Positions 36,505-46,380 of a stretch of 64,000 nt of DNA are shown here, piece by piece. The notes under the pieces were generated by a model. The model was not told where the DNA came from. It ran no database searches and saw only the letters and a program-made list of their open reading frames with translations. The position numbers and the translations under genes are program-made. Location: assembly GCF_002223055.1 (NCBI RefSeq), contig NZ_NKFL01000002.1, forward strand, positions 186,001-250,000, in the 5' to 3' direction. The stretch's first letter is position 1, and every line of letters starts with the position of its first letter. Source of the stretch: Burkholderia sp. HI2500. Its GTDB lineage: Bacteria; Pseudomonadota; Gammaproteobacteria; Burkholderiales; Burkholderiaceae.

Positions 36505-37592
36505 CCGCAGTGCAGAAGATCAAAGTGTTGTGCGTCGACGATTCGGCGCTGATCCGCAGCCTGATGACCGAGATCATCAACAGCCAGCCCGACATGACGG
36601 TGTGCGCGACCGCGCCCGATCCGCTCGTCGCGCGCGAGCTCATCAAGCAGCACAACCCCGACGTGCTCACGCTCGACGTCGAAATGCCGCGCATGGACGG
36701 GCTCGACTTCCTCGAGAAGCTGATGCGCCTGCGGCCGATGCCGGTCGTGATGGTGTCGTCGCTGACCGAGCGCGGCTCGGAAATCACGCTGCGTGCGCTC
36801 GAACTCGGCGCGGTCGATTTCGTCACGAAGCCGCGCGTCGGGATTCGCGACGGCATGCTCGACTACGCGGAAAAGCTCGCCGACAAGATCCGCGCGGCGT
36901 CGCGGGCGCGCGTGCGCCAGGCGCCGCAGCCGCAGGCCGCCGCGCGCGCGACGGACAGCCACCCGGCCGCGCCGATGATCAACAACCCGCTCGTCAGTAC
37001 CGAGAAGCTGATCATCATCGGCGCGTCGACGGGCGGCACCGAGGCGATCCGCGAAGTGCTGACGCCGCTGCCGCCGGATGCGCCGGCCGTGCTGATCGCG
37101 CAGCACATGCCGCCGGGCTTCACGAAGTCGTTCGCGCAGCGGCTGAACGGCCTGTGCCGGATCGCGGTGAAGGAAGCCGAGCACGGCGAGCGCGTGCTGC
37201 CGGGCCACGCATATATTGCGCCGGGCCACGCGCACCTGTTGCTTGCGAGAAGCGGGGCGAACTATATTGCGCAACTGTCGGACGAGCCGCCGGTGAACCG
37301 GCACCGCCCGTCGGTCGACGTGCTGTTCCGCTCGGCGGCGACGCACGCGGGCAAGAACGCGCTCGGGGTGATCCTGACCGGGATGGGCCGCGACGGCGCG
37401 GCCGGCCTGCTGGAAATGAAACGCGCGGGCGCTCACACGTTCGCGCAGGATGAAGCAAGCTGCATCGTGTTCGGGATGCCGCGCGAGGCGATCGCGCTCG
37501 GCGGCGCGGACGAGATCGTGCCGCTCGCCGAGATGAGCCGTCGCGTGATGGCGCGCCTGGCGACGATGGGCGACCGCGTGCAGCGCGTTTGA
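36501..37592 (+). CDS. cheB: Chemotaxis methylesterase CheB
   Basis: A 363-residue two-domain protein. The N-terminal receiver has phospho-Asp59 ([10 protein letters not shown]) and Lys110; the linker (about 135-165) is followed by the esterase domain with Ser176 (GASTGG), His202 (QHMPPGF) and Asp298 (GMGRDG). It removes methyl groups from receptors when phosphorylated by CheA. Good AGGAGG 2-3 nt upstream of ATG 36501, which overlaps the cheD stop. Confidence 0.98.
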   Translation: MTAVQKIKVLCVDDSALIRSLMTEIINSQPDMTVCATAPDPLVARELIKQHNPDVLTLDVEMPRMDGLDFLEKLMRLRPMPVVMVSSLTERGSEITLRALELGAVDFVTKPRVGIRDGMLDYAEKLADKIRAASRARVRQAPQPQAAARATDSHPAAPMINNPLVSTEKLIIIGASTGGTEAIREVLTPLPPDAPAVLIAQHMPPGFTKSFAQRLNGLCRIAVKEAEHGERVLPGHAYIAPGHAHLLLARSGANYIAQLSDEPPVNRHRPSVDVLFRSAATHAGKNALGVILTGMGRDGAAGLLEMKRAGAHTFAQDEASCIVFGMPREAIALGGADEIVPLAEMSRRVMARLATMGDRVQRV

Positions 37593-37659
37593 ATGGAATG
37601 TCACGGGGCGCGTGCCACGATACGCGTCCCGACGGAAACGAATCTGGAAAGGAACGACG

Positions 37660-38055
37660 ATGGACAAGAGCATGAAAATCCTGGTGGTGGACGATTTCCC
37701 GACGATGCGCCGGATCGTCCGCAACCTGCTCAAGGAACTGGGCTATTCGAACGTCGACGAGGCCGAGGACGGCGCGGCCGGCCTGGCGCGGCTGCGCGGC
37801 GGCGGTTTCGACTTCGTGATCTCCGACTGGAACATGCCGAACCTCGACGGCCTCGCGATGCTGAAGGAAATCCGCGCGGACGCGACGCTCACGCACCTGC
37901 CGGTGCTGATGGTCACGGCCGAGTCGAAGAAGGAGAACATCATCGCGGCCGCGCAGGCCGGCGCGAGCGGCTACGTCGTGAAACCGTTCACGGCCGCGAC
38001 GCTCGACGAGAAGCTGAACAAGATCATCGACAAGATGGCGAAGACCGGGAGCTGA
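37660..38055 (+). CDS. cheY: Chemotaxis response regulator CheY
   Basis: A 131-residue CheY, the diffusible signal to the flagellar switch. Phospho-Asp56 ([11 protein letters not shown]), D11/D12, Thr in [11 protein letters not shown] and Lys in YVVKPFT are all as in classical CheY. GGAAAGGAACGACG precedes the ATG. It sits directly before cheZ, so this is the likely motor-acting CheY, in contrast to the gene before cheA. Confidence 0.97.
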   Translation: MDKSMKILVVDDFPTMRRIVRNLLKELGYSNVDEAEDGAAGLARLRGGGFDFVISDWNMPNLDGLAMLKEIRADATLTHLPVLMVTAESKKENIIAAAQAGASGYVVKPFTAATLDEKLNKIIDKMAKTGS

Positions 38056-38056
38056 C

Positions 38057-38788
38057 GTGAACGAGCCGATCCATGCCGCGCTGACCGGCGCCGGGTTCAG
38101 CGCCGACGGCCAGGCCGAAGGCGCCGATTTCGCGAGCGACCGCATCCTCGCGCGCATCGGCCATGTCACGCGCACGCTGCGCGATTCGATGCGCGAGCTC
38201 GGGCTCGACAAGCATGTCGAGCGGGCGGCGGAAGCCGTGCCCGATGCGCGCGACCGGCTACGCTACGTCGCGACGATGACCGAGCAGGCCGCCGTGCGCG
38301 TGCTGAACGCGATCGAGGTCGCGAAGCCGATGCAGGAGCGCATCCAGAACGAGGCCGAGGCGCTCGACGCGCGCTGGGCCCAGTGGTATGCGGCACCGAT
38401 CGAGCACGCGGAAGTGCGCGAGCTGATGGACGATACGCGCACGTTCCTGCGCACGCTGCCCGAATCGGCTTCGGCCACCCGCGCGCAACTGCTCGAGATC
38501 ATGCTCGCGCAGGATTTCCAGGACCTGACCGGGCAGGTGATCAAGAAGATCATGGACATGGTCTACCTGATCGAGCAGCAGCTCCTCACGGTGCTCGTCG
38601 AGAACATCGCGCCCGAGCGGCGCGAGCAGTTCGCGGCCACCGCGGCTTTGCTCGCGGCCGAGCAGATCAGCCCGACCGGCAGCCCCGAGTCGCTGCTGAA
38701 CGGCCCGCAGATCGCGCCGGAAGGCAAGACCGACGTGGTCCAGGACCAGGGGCAGGTGGACGACCTGCTCGCCAGCCTGGGCTTCTGA
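38057..38788 (+). CDS. cheZ: CheY-P phosphatase CheZ
   Basis: A 243-residue, helical protein of the CheZ family, which speeds dephosphorylation of CheY-P. The four-helix-bundle part includes ARAQLLEIMLAQDFQDLTGQ with the conserved catalytic glutamine, and the C-terminal end VDDLLASLGF is the CheY-binding peptide type. Starts GTG at 38057, 1 nt after the cheY stop. Last gene of the motAB-che operon. Confidence 0.97.
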   Translation: MNEPIHAALTGAGFSADGQAEGADFASDRILARIGHVTRTLRDSMRELGLDKHVERAAEAVPDARDRLRYVATMTEQAAVRVLNAIEVAKPMQERIQNEAEALDARWAQWYAAPIEHAEVRELMDDTRTFLRTLPESASATRAQLLEIMLAQDFQDLTGQVIKKIMDMVYLIEQQLLTVLVENIAPERREQFAATAALLAAEQISPTGSPESLLNGPQIAPEGKTDVVQDQGQVDDLLASLGF

Positions 38789-39049
38789 CCCTGCCGCGGG
38801 CATCGGCGCGCCGCGTCTCGCAGCGGCGCCCGATGCCCGCGTCACACCGTCCCCCGCACTCCTTCACCGCGCACGCGGCCCCCGCGTGGCGCAGCGCGAT
38901 CCTGCGTCAAATTGACACTTCGACACACTCAGCAGGCATACTACGCGTCAGCAGCAACGTAGCGTCAATCGTACGATTTCATATGTTGGCTGGTGGCGCG
39001 GGCGCGATGGCCGCACCGCCGTCGACGAAGCCAGTCCCTTGGGGGGAAC

Positions 39050-39553
39050 GTGAAGCTGAAACGCTTGGGCTGGGCCGTCGCGCACGCGACGGCTGCAATG
39101 GGTGTGCTGTGGAGTGTCCACGCATACGCTGAACTGGGCGGCGCGCCGATGTCGCCGCCGGCGGACGATCGGGCCGCAACCGTGCGCGCACTGCAGCGCG
39201 CGATGCGTTCGGCAGACGGCATGCAGACGAGCACGGCCGCCTATACCGTCCGCGAGATCACGCTCGGATCGGGCACCGTCATCCACGAATACACGTCGGC
39301 CGCCGGCAGCGTGTTCGGCCTCGCATGGCAAGGGCCGACGATGCCGGATCTCGCGTCGCTGCTCGGCAGCTATTTCCCGCAGTACACCGCAGGCGTCCAG
39401 GCGGCGCACCAGGCGCGCGGCTGGCGCGCGCCCGTGTCCGTCGACACCAGCGGCCTCGTGATCCGGACAGGCGGCCACATGGGCGCCTTCTCGGGCCAGG
39501 CGTGGCTGCCGGCGGCGCTGCCTGCCGGCCTGACCGGCACCGACATCCAGTGA
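39050..39553 (+). CDS. DUF2844 family exported protein
   Basis: A 167-residue protein with an N-terminal signal peptide (about 1-27, ending SVHAYA) and one domain of unknown function seen widely in Burkholderia. No catalytic motif is visible. The GTG at 39050 is favoured by GGGGGGAAC before it. Its usual partner, a DUF3443 lipoprotein, follows 16 nt later, so they are presumably one operon. Function unknown; export to periplasm or outer membrane is inferred. Confidence 0.8.
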   Translation: MKLKRLGWAVAHATAAMGVLWSVHAYAELGGAPMSPPADDRAATVRALQRAMRSADGMQTSTAAYTVREITLGSGTVIHEYTSAAGSVFGLAWQGPTMPDLASLLGSYFPQYTAGVQAAHQARGWRAPVSVDTSGLVIRTGGHMGAFSGQAWLPAALPAGLTGTDIQ

Positions 39554-39569
39554 CAGCGGGAGAGCGATC

Positions 39570-40814
39570 TTGAGAATTCCTCGTACATTCAAGCGCTGGC
39601 TCGGCGTGCTGGGCCTTGCGGCGGCAACGGCCGTCCTCGTGACGGCATGCGGCGGCGGAGACGGCGGCGGCAGCAGCTCGGGCAACAACGGCAACGGCGG
39701 CAACAACGGTAACGGCGGCTCGGACGGCAATTCCGGGAACACGGCCGTCATCACCGTCAATGCCGGCGTCGCGAACGTGATCAACATCCCGACCGTCAGC
39801 CTGAAGGTCTGCGCGCCGGGCACGTCGAACTGCCAGGTGGTCAACAACGTGCTCGTCGATACCGCGTCCTACGGGCTGCGGCTCGTCGGCAGCGCCGTGT
39901 CGGGCGTGCTCGGCAGCCTCCCGCAGGTGACGAGCGGCGGCGCGCCGGTCGCCGAGTGCGGCAAGTTCGTGTCGAGCTATACGTGGGGGTCGGTGCGCAC
40001 GGTCGACCTGTCGATCGGCTCCGAGCAGGCGAGTTCGCTGCCCGTGCAGATCATCGGCGACCTCGGCACGACCAACGTGCCGAGCTCGTGCACGAACGGC
40101 GGCGCGTCGGCCAACTCGGCAAGCGCGCTCGGCGCGAACGGGATCCTCGGCATCGGGCCGGCGCCGGTCGACTGCGGCACGACCTGCGCGACGTCGACGT
40201 CGACGAACAACAACTATTACGCGTGCCCGAACGGCAACAACGCGAACTGCACGGTCGCGCTCGTGCCGGTGGCGCAGCAGGTCGCCAACCCGGTGCATCG
40301 CTTCGCCGACAGCAGCGGGGTGAGCGTGAGCATGCCGAAAATTTCGGACAGCGGGCAGGCCAGCGCAACCGGCACGCTGACGTTCGGCCTGCCCGACCTG
40401 ACCGGGAAGACCGTGATGACGTCGACCACGACGGGCGACGTCAGCGCGACGTTCCAGGGGCGCAACGTGACCGCGTTCTTCGATACGGGTTCGAATGCGT
40501 ACTTCTTCAACGATACGTCGGGCACGTTGCCGGCCTGCCCGAAGAATACGCAGTTCTACTGCCCGTCGACGACGACCAGCAATTCGGCGACGCTGACCGG
40601 CCAGAACGGCGTGAGCGGCACGGTGACAATGCCCGTCGTGAACGCGGATTCACTGTTCTCGAACCCGTCGACGTTCGCGTTCAACGACATCGCGGGCCCG
40701 TTTGGTTCGTCCAGCTGGCTCGACATCGGCATGCCGCACTTCTACAACCGGACGATCTACTTCGGGATGGACAAGACCGCGAGCGGCGGCGCGGCGCCTT
40801 TCGTCGCGTTCTGA
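39570..40814 (+). CDS. DUF3443 family lipoprotein
   Basis: A 414-residue protein beginning with a lipoprotein signal and lipobox (LVTAC, Cys27), then a Gly/Asn-rich linker (about 28-60). The main domain has two copies of an Asp-Thr-aspartic-protease-like pattern, VDTASYGLRLVG near 90 and FFDTGSNAYFFND near 307; these resemble aspartyl-protease folds, though I do not claim activity. Start is TTG 39570 with GGGAGAG upstream. Followed by a strong terminator. Confidence 0.85.
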   Translation: MRIPRTFKRWLGVLGLAAATAVLVTACGGGDGGGSSSGNNGNGGNNGNGGSDGNSGNTAVITVNAGVANVINIPTVSLKVCAPGTSNCQVVNNVLVDTASYGLRLVGSAVSGVLGSLPQVTSGGAPVAECGKFVSSYTWGSVRTVDLSIGSEQASSLPVQIIGDLGTTNVPSSCTNGGASANSASALGANGILGIGPAPVDCGTTCATSTSTNNNYYACPNGNNANCTVALVPVAQQVANPVHRFADSSGVSVSMPKISDSGQASATGTLTFGLPDLTGKTVMTSTTTGDVSATFQGRNVTAFFDTGSNAYFFNDTSGTLPACPKNTQFYCPSTTTSNSATLTGQNGVSGTVTMPVVNADSLFSNPSTFAFNDIAGPFGSSSWLDIGMPHFYNRTIYFGMDKTASGGAAPFVAF

Positions 40815-40839
40815 CGCGGCACGGCGACACGCAGGACCA

Positions 40840-40866
40840 GGGGGCGAGCGATCGCCCCCTTTTTTA
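40840..40866 (+). terminator. Rho-independent terminator after DUF3443 gene
   Basis: An 8-bp stem (GGGGGCGA / TCGCCCCC, GCGA loop) followed by six T residues and AT. Confidence 0.9.
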
Positions 40867-40980
40867 TTCGACGGCCGTGCGCGGCACGACGGGTCCGACC
40901 GGCGCGCCGCCGCGCGCGGGCACAGCGCCTACGATGTAATACCGGCACCCATGCCGGCACGACATCGAGGAGGCAGCGCC

Positions 40981-41478
40981 ATGAACCCGCGCATACAACG
41001 CATCACGCCGTTCCTGTGGTTCGACCGCGACGCCGAGGCGGCCGCCGGTTTCTACGTATCGGTGTTCGACAACGCGCGCATCGTGCATGTCGCGCGCTAC
41101 GGCAAGGCCGGCGCGCATGCGTCCGGCAGCGCGGAGGGTGCGGTGATGACCGTCGCGTTCGAGCTCGACGGGCAGGCCTTCGTCGCGCTGAACGGCGGCC
41201 CCGTGTTCCAGATCACGCCGGCCGTGTCGTTCGTCGTCAACTGCCGGGACCAGGACGAAATCGACCGCTACTGGGCGCGCCTGTCGGAAGGCGGCGACGA
41301 GCGTGCGCAGCAGTGCGGCTGGCTGCGCGACCGCTTCGGCGTGTCGTGGCAGGTCGTGCCGGCGCAGATGAGCGAGCTGATGACGGGCGATCCGGCGCGC
41401 GCGGAGCGCGTGATGGCGCAGGTGATGACGATGAAGAAGCTCGATCTCGACGCGTTGCAGCGGGCGGCGGCGGGTTAG
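40981..41478 (+). CDS. VOC-superfamily protein (PhnB/3-demethylubiquinone-methyltransferase-like)
   Basis: A 165-residue glyoxalase/VOC-fold protein of the PhnB-like group. It starts ITPFLWFDRDAEAAAGFYV and has the conserved GWLRDRFGVSWQVVP segment. These proteins form metal-binding beta-alpha-beta dimers, but most have no assigned reaction. GGAGGCAGCGCC precedes the ATG at 40981. Monocistronic. Confidence 0.88.
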   Translation: MNPRIQRITPFLWFDRDAEAAAGFYVSVFDNARIVHVARYGKAGAHASGSAEGAVMTVAFELDGQAFVALNGGPVFQITPAVSFVVNCRDQDEIDRYWARLSEGGDERAQQCGWLRDRFGVSWQVVPAQMSELMTGDPARAERVMAQVMTMKKLDLDALQRAAAG

Positions 41479-41556
41479 GGGGCCGGGTGGCGGGGTGCAG
41501 GCGTGAACCGGCGAACCGGCGGGCCGCGCAAGCCCCGTGGGCGGCCGGAATGGGCG

Positions 41557-41961
41557 CTAGGCCGGCGGCCGGCCGTCGCGCATCAGGCGCGTGTGGTCGA
41601 GGAAGCGGTGGTCGGGCCCGTACGCGGTGCTTTCGATCCGGACGGCGTCGGCCGGCGCGACCGGGCGCCCGGCGGCATCGACCGGCACCGATTCGATCTC
41701 GACGACCGGCACGCACCAGGCCGCGCGGGCGCGTTCCGCCGGCTCGCCGCGCGTGTCGACGCAGCGGAAGATGAAGCTCGCGGGGAAATCCTGCGCGCGC
41801 AGGGGTTGCGTCGATCCGTTCCATGCATCGCGCAGGGCGATCGTGCCGGGATGCGGCGCATCAGGCGCCTGCGCGCCGGGCGGCAGGGCCGGCGTGCCCG
41901 CGCATCCGGCGGCCAGCGCGCAGGCAAGCGACAGCAACGGAACGAGCGGATGACCGAGCAT
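41557..41961 (-). CDS. Small putative lipoprotein, unknown function
   Basis: A 134-residue protein with a lipoprotein signal peptide and lipobox (LAAGC, Cys20), then an unknown domain with WCVPVVEIESVPVDAAGRPV in the middle. No family recognised. The ATG at 41961 is chosen because the lipobox is then at the normal distance; the frame extends upstream to 42087 but would place a basic non-signal leader in front. Confidence 0.6.
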   Translation of the reverse strand: MLGHPLVPLLSLACALAAGCAGTPALPPGAQAPDAPHPGTIALRDAWNGSTQPLRAQDFPASFIFRCVDTRGEPAERARAAWCVPVVEIESVPVDAAGRPVAPADAVRIESTAYGPDHRFLDHTRLMRDGRPPA

Positions 41962-42341
41962 GGTGCGGTTCGACCGGAATCGGCAAATCATGGCGAAGCG
42001 TAGCGCGCTTTGCACGCCCGCGTAATGCCGGCCGGTTAATCGAATGCGGCACACTCGCGGCCGATTATCGATCGCACTCGATTTCATTCGGATGTAATCA
42101 AATGCTGGATTATCCGGGGGCTGTCGTTTCTGTCAGGTCTTCAAGATTATTAAAATGACGCGGCATGCAAGCCGATGGCGCCGGATTCCGCTATTGCAGC
42201 CATTCCCGCACCGTGCGGGCCGGCAAGACGGCCGGTGCGCGCACTACCGGTATGTGAAAAGAGATGGAGTCCGTCTAAATTCAAACATATAATGCCGGCG
42301 TTGTTTCCGGGGTCGTCTATATAAAACAGGAGGGTAATAAA
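41962..42341. other. AT-richer divergent intergenic region
   Basis: A 380-bp gap between the lipoprotein and the DUF805 gene. TATAAT at 42288-42293 is a good -10 for the DUF805 gene but has no clear -35; AT content rises sharply around 42050-42160 and 42270-42340. No gene seen. Confidence 0.5.
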
Positions 42342-42722
42342 ATGAATTTTTCCGAAGCCGTTCGTGCCGTACTCAATAAATACGCGACATTCGAAGGCCG
42401 TGCGCGTCGTGCCGAATACTGGTATTTCGTGCTGTTGACCACGGTGCTGTCGATCGCCGCGCAGATCATCGGCGCGGCCGGCCGCGACGGCGGCCTGATC
42501 ACGCTGCTGCTGCTCGCCGTACTCGCCCTGGTTTCGCTGGCGCTGATCATTCCGGGCCTCGCGGTCAGCGTCCGCCGCCTGCACGATACGGGCCGCTCGG
42601 GCTGGTTCTTGCTGCTCGCGCTGATTCCGGTCGTCGGCGGCATCCTGCTGCTGGTATGGACGTGCACGCGCGGCACCGAAGGTCCGAACCGCTTCGGCGC
42701 GGACCCGATCGTGGCGGCCTGA
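42342..42722 (+). CDS. DUF805 family membrane protein (YhaH-like)
   Basis: A 126-residue inner-membrane protein of the DUF805 family with four helices (about 22-45, 52-72, 75-90, 97-118). The family's hallmark is seen: FEGRARRAEYWYF near the start and SVRRLHDTGRSGWFLLL. Function unknown. AGGAGGG lies 7 nt before ATG 42342. Confidence 0.9.
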   Translation: MNFSEAVRAVLNKYATFEGRARRAEYWYFVLLTTVLSIAAQIIGAAGRDGGLITLLLLAVLALVSLALIIPGLAVSVRRLHDTGRSGWFLLLALIPVVGGILLLVWTCTRGTEGPNRFGADPIVAA

Positions 42723-42731
42723 CCGACGCCT

Positions 42732-42759
42732 GCCCCGACGCGCGACGCCGCGTCGGGGC
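42732..42759 (+). terminator. Possible terminator after DUF805 gene
   Basis: A perfect 11-bp stem (GCCCCGACGCG / CGCGTCGGGGC, 6-nt loop) 10 nt after the stop; the T tract is poor (CCGATTTCG). Confidence 0.5.
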
Positions 42760-42780
42760 CCGATTTCGCGTCGCATCCGC

Positions 42781-42841
42781 TGACCGCTGACCGCTGACCG
42801 CTTCACTGCTTCACTGCTTCACTGCTTCACTGCTTCACTGC
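42781..42841. repeat. Short tandem repeats (TGACCGC)x3 then (TTCACTGC)x5
   Basis: Three exact 7-bp units followed directly by five exact 8-bp units; the 8-mer array is a candidate for replication slippage. Confidence 0.95.
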
Positions 42842-43087
42842 TTCTTCCCCGCTTCACGCCGTCGCCGCTCCGCCCGGCGCCGACACCCGCCATCGCCCCC
42901 GCCGGCACGTTTTACCGCCGCGCCGCACCCCGTTCCGTCCCCCGTCCGGCCCCGTTCGCACCGGTTCGCCCGATTCCCCGAAATACCCCCCTTTCCCGGC
43001 TTTGCTCGACCGATCGGCGTTTGACGCCTCCATGAATAATCGGTGTCACTGGAAAGCGGCATTCCGCCGTACCCGACTGGAGGCCCC

Positions 43088-44284
43088 GTGGCAGACGAGA
43101 GCGATCTCGACAAGACCGAAGCCGCCACTCCCAGGCGCCTCGAGAAGGCGCGTGAGGAGGGGCAGGTCGCGCGTTCGCGCGAGCTGGCTTCGTTCGCGTT
43201 GCTCGCGGCCGGGTTCTACGGCACGTGGCTGCTCGCGGGCCCGTCGGGCGGGCATCTGCAGGCGATGCTGCGCGGCGCGTTCACGTTCGATCGCGCGACC
43301 GCGTTCGACACGAGCCGGATGCTGTCGGCGGCCGGCAGCGCGAGCCTCGAAGGCTTCGCCGCGCTGCTGCCGATCCTCGCGCTCACCGGCGTCGCCGCGC
43401 TGCTCGCGCCGATGGCGCTTGGCGGCTGGCTGATCTCGTCGAAGACGTTCGAGCTGAAGTTCGACCGCCTGAACCCGATCTCGGGCCTCGGCCGGATCTT
43501 CTCGATCCAGGGGCCGATCCAGCTCGGGATGTCGTTCGCGAAGACGCTGGTCGTCGGCGGCATCGGCGGCATCGCGATCTGGCGCAGCAAGGACGAGCTG
43601 CTCGCCCTCGCGACGCAGCCGCTGCGCGTGGCGCTGCCCGATGCGCTGCACCTGATCGCCGTGTGCTGCGGCACGACGGTCGCCGGGATGCTGGTGGTCG
43701 CCGCACTCGATGTGCCTTACCAAATCTGGCAGTACAACAAGAAGTTGCGCATGACGAAGGAAGAAGTGAAGCGCGAGCATCGCGAGAACGAAGGCGATCC
43801 GCACGTGAAGGGGCGGATCCGCCAGCAGCAGCGTGCGATCGCGCGCCGCCGGATGATGGCGGCCGTGCCGAAGGCCGACGTGGTCGTGACGAACCCGACG
43901 CACTTCGCCGTCGCGCTGCAATACACGGACGGCGAGATGCGCGCGCCGAAGGTCGTCGCGAAGGGCGTGAACCTCGTCGCCGCGCGCATCCGCGAACTCG
44001 CGGCCGAACACAACGTGCCGCTGCTCGAAGCGCCGCCGCTCGCGCGTGCGCTGTATCACAACGTCGAACTCGAACGCGAGATTCCCGGCTCGCTGTACTC
44101 GGCCGTCGCCGAAGTGCTCGCGTGGGTCTACCAGCTCAAGCGCTTCCGTTCGGAAGGCGGCGCGTTCCCGGCGATGCCGGTCGATCTGGAGGTGCCGGCC
44201 GACCTCGACAAGGGCGCGTCGGTGTCCGCCGACGATGAACGCGAAGAGCAGGAAGACGCGCTCGGCAAGGGAGGTACGGCATGA
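43088..44284 (+). CDS. flhB: Flagellar export switch protein FlhB
   Basis: A 398-residue inner-membrane component of the flagellar type III export gate that switches substrate from hook to filament. Four membrane helices lie in the first 210 residues. The cytoplasmic domain carries the self-cleavage motif NPTH at 269-272. GTG 43088 gives VADESDLDKTEAATPRRLEK, matching family starts, with GGAGG 4 nt upstream; an upstream GTG at 43043 is less likely. First gene of flhBA-flhF-flhG-fliA. Confidence 0.97.
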   Translation: MADESDLDKTEAATPRRLEKAREEGQVARSRELASFALLAAGFYGTWLLAGPSGGHLQAMLRGAFTFDRATAFDTSRMLSAAGSASLEGFAALLPILALTGVAALLAPMALGGWLISSKTFELKFDRLNPISGLGRIFSIQGPIQLGMSFAKTLVVGGIGGIAIWRSKDELLALATQPLRVALPDALHLIAVCCGTTVAGMLVVAALDVPYQIWQYNKKLRMTKEEVKREHRENEGDPHVKGRIRQQQRAIARRRMMAAVPKADVVVTNPTHFAVALQYTDGEMRAPKVVAKGVNLVAARIRELAAEHNVPLLEAPPLARALYHNVELEREIPGSLYSAVAEVLAWVYQLKRFRSEGGAFPAMPVDLEVPADLDKGASVSADDEREEQEDALGKGGTA

Positions 44285-46380
44285 GCACCCCAACCGGCCT
44301 GTTCGCGAAGCGCCCGAACCCGTTCGCGGGCACGAACCTGCGCGCACTCGCGGGCCCGATCCTCATCTGCATGATTTTGGGGATGATGATCCTGCCGCTG
44401 CCGCCGATGCTGCTGGATCTGCTGTTCACGTTCAACATCGCGCTGTCCGTGATGGTGCTGCTCGTCAGCATGTACACGATGAAGCCGCTCGACTTCGCGG
44501 CGTTCCCGAGCGTGCTGCTGTTCTCGACGCTCCTGCGCCTGTCGCTGAACGTCGCCTCGACGCGCGTCGTGCTGCTCGAAGGCCACACGGGCCCGGACGC
44601 GGCCGGCCAGGTGATCGAGGCGTTCGGCCACTTCCTGGTCGGCGGCAACTTCGCGGTCGGCATCGTCGTGTTCGTGATCCTGATGATCATCAACTTCATG
44701 GTGATCACGAAGGGCGCGGGGCGGATCGCCGAAGTGTCCGCGCGCTTCACGCTCGACGCGATGCCCGGCAAGCAGATGGCGATCGACGCCGACCTGAACG
44801 CGGGCCTCATCAACGAAGAGCAGGCGCGCAAGCGCCGCCTGGCCGTGTCGCAGGAAGCCGAGTTCTACGGGTCGATGGACGGCGCGTCGAAGTTCGTGCG
44901 CGGCGACGCGATCGCCGGCCTGATCATCATGGCGATCAACGTGATCGGCGGGCTGATCGTCGGGATGGTCCAGCACGACATGACGTTCGCGGCCGCCGGC
45001 ACGAACTACACGCTGCTGACGATCGGCGACGGCCTCGTCGCGCAGATCCCGTCGCTGGTGATCTCCACCGCGGCCGGCGTGATCGTGTCGCGCGTCGCGA
45101 CCGACGAGGACATCGGCACGCAGATCACCGGCCAGCTGTTCACGAACCCGCGCGTGCTGAACATCACCGGCGCGATCATCGTGCTGATGGGGCTGATCCC
45201 GGGCATGCCGCACTTCGCGTTCCTCGCCCTCGGCGGCGGCGCGATCTGGCTGGCCCGCACGCAGACCAAGCGCGCGGCGGCCCGCAAGGCGGCCGGCGAC
45301 CTGACCGACATCGCGCCGCCCGCGGTGCTGCCGTCGGACAGCCACGAGGCGACCTGGGACGACGTGCAGCTGATCGACCCGCTCGGGCTGGAAGTCGGTT
45401 ACCGCCTGATCCCGCTCGTCGACAAGAACAGCGACGGCGAACTGCTCAAGCGCATCAAGAGCATCCGCAAGAAATTCGCGCAGGAAATCGGCTTCCTGCC
45501 GCCGGTGATCCATATCCGCGACAACCTCGAGCTGCGGCCGAACGCGTACCGGATCGCGCTGAAGGGCGTCGAGATCGGTGTCGGCGAAGTGTTCCCGGGC
45601 CAGTGGCTCGCGATCAACCCCGGCCAGGTGACGGCCGCGCTGCCGGGCGCCGTCACGCAGGATCCCGCGTTCGGGCTGCCGGCCGTGTGGATCGACGTCG
45701 CGATGCGCGAACAGGCACAGGTGTACGGCTACACGGTGGTCGACGCGAGCACGGTCGTCGCGACGCACCTGAACCATCTGGTCGTCCAGCACGCGGCCGA
45801 GCTGCTCGGCCGCCAGGAAGTGCAGTCGCTCATCGAGCGCACCGGCAAGGATGCGCCGTCGCTCGTCGAGGACCTCGTGCCGAAGACGATCTCGCTGACG
45901 ACGCTGCAGAAGGTGCTGCAGAACCTGCTCGAGGAAGGCGTGCCGATCCGCGACATGCGCACGATTCTCGAAGCCGTGTCCGAACACGCGGGCCGCGGCG
46001 ACGCGTTCGAGATCACGGCCGCCGTGCGGCTGTCGCTCGGCCGCGCGATCACGCAGCAGTGGTATCCGGGTGCCGGCGAGATGCAGGTGATGGGCCTCGA
46101 CTCGAATCTGGAGCGCGTGCTGTCGCAGGCGCTCGCCACCGGCGCGAATCCGGGCCTCGAACCCGGCCTCGCGCACAACCTTCTGACCGGCACGCAACAG
46201 GCGATGCTGCGTCAACAGAATCTCGGGCTGCCGCCCGTGCTGCTGGTGCAGCACGCGCTGCGCGCGATGCTCGCGCGTTTCCTGCGCCGCAGCCTGCCGC
46301 AATTGAAAGTGCTGTCGTATGCCGAAGTGCCGGACACACGCACGATCAAAGTCGTTAACGTCATCGGGGGTTCCGCTTGA
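44281..46380 (+). CDS. flhA: Flagellar export gate protein FlhA
   Basis: A 699-residue FlhA, the export gate nonamer. About eight membrane helices fill the first 320 residues, including the conserved FHIPEP-type cytoplasmic loop region (GRIAEVSARFTLDAMPGKQM). The C-terminal half is the cytosolic ring domain that receives chaperone-substrate complexes. Its ATG overlaps the flhB stop (ATGA) and its own stop overlaps the flhF start (TTGA). Confidence 0.97.
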   Translation: MSTPTGLFAKRPNPFAGTNLRALAGPILICMILGMMILPLPPMLLDLLFTFNIALSVMVLLVSMYTMKPLDFAAFPSVLLFSTLLRLSLNVASTRVVLLEGHTGPDAAGQVIEAFGHFLVGGNFAVGIVVFVILMIINFMVITKGAGRIAEVSARFTLDAMPGKQMAIDADLNAGLINEEQARKRRLAVSQEAEFYGSMDGASKFVRGDAIAGLIIMAINVIGGLIVGMVQHDMTFAAAGTNYTLLTIGDGLVAQIPSLVISTAAGVIVSRVATDEDIGTQITGQLFTNPRVLNITGAIIVLMGLIPGMPHFAFLALGGGAIWLARTQTKRAAARKAAGDLTDIAPPAVLPSDSHEATWDDVQLIDPLGLEVGYRLIPLVDKNSDGELLKRIKSIRKKFAQEIGFLPPVIHIRDNLELRPNAYRIALKGVEIGVGEVFPGQWLAINPGQVTAALPGAVTQDPAFGLPAVWIDVAMREQAQVYGYTVVDASTVVATHLNHLVVQHAAELLGRQEVQSLIERTGKDAPSLVEDLVPKTISLTTLQKVLQNLLEEGVPIRDMRTILEAVSEHAGRGDAFEITAAVRLSLGRAITQQWYPGAGEMQVMGLDSNLERVLSQALATGANPGLEPGLAHNLLTGTQQAMLRQQNLGLPPVLLVQHALRAMLARFLRRSLPQLKVLSYAEVPDTRTIKVVNVIGGSA

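Larger units (their letters stand above)
42723..43087. other. Intergenic region with hairpin and short tandem repeats upstream of flhB
   Basis: A 365-bp gap that holds a GC hairpin (42732-42759), two back-to-back short tandem repeats (42781-42841) and the flhB upstream region. Part of it is pyrimidine-rich (42842-42990). No confident promoter pair was found, as expected if flhB relies on FlhDC. Confidence 0.6.
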
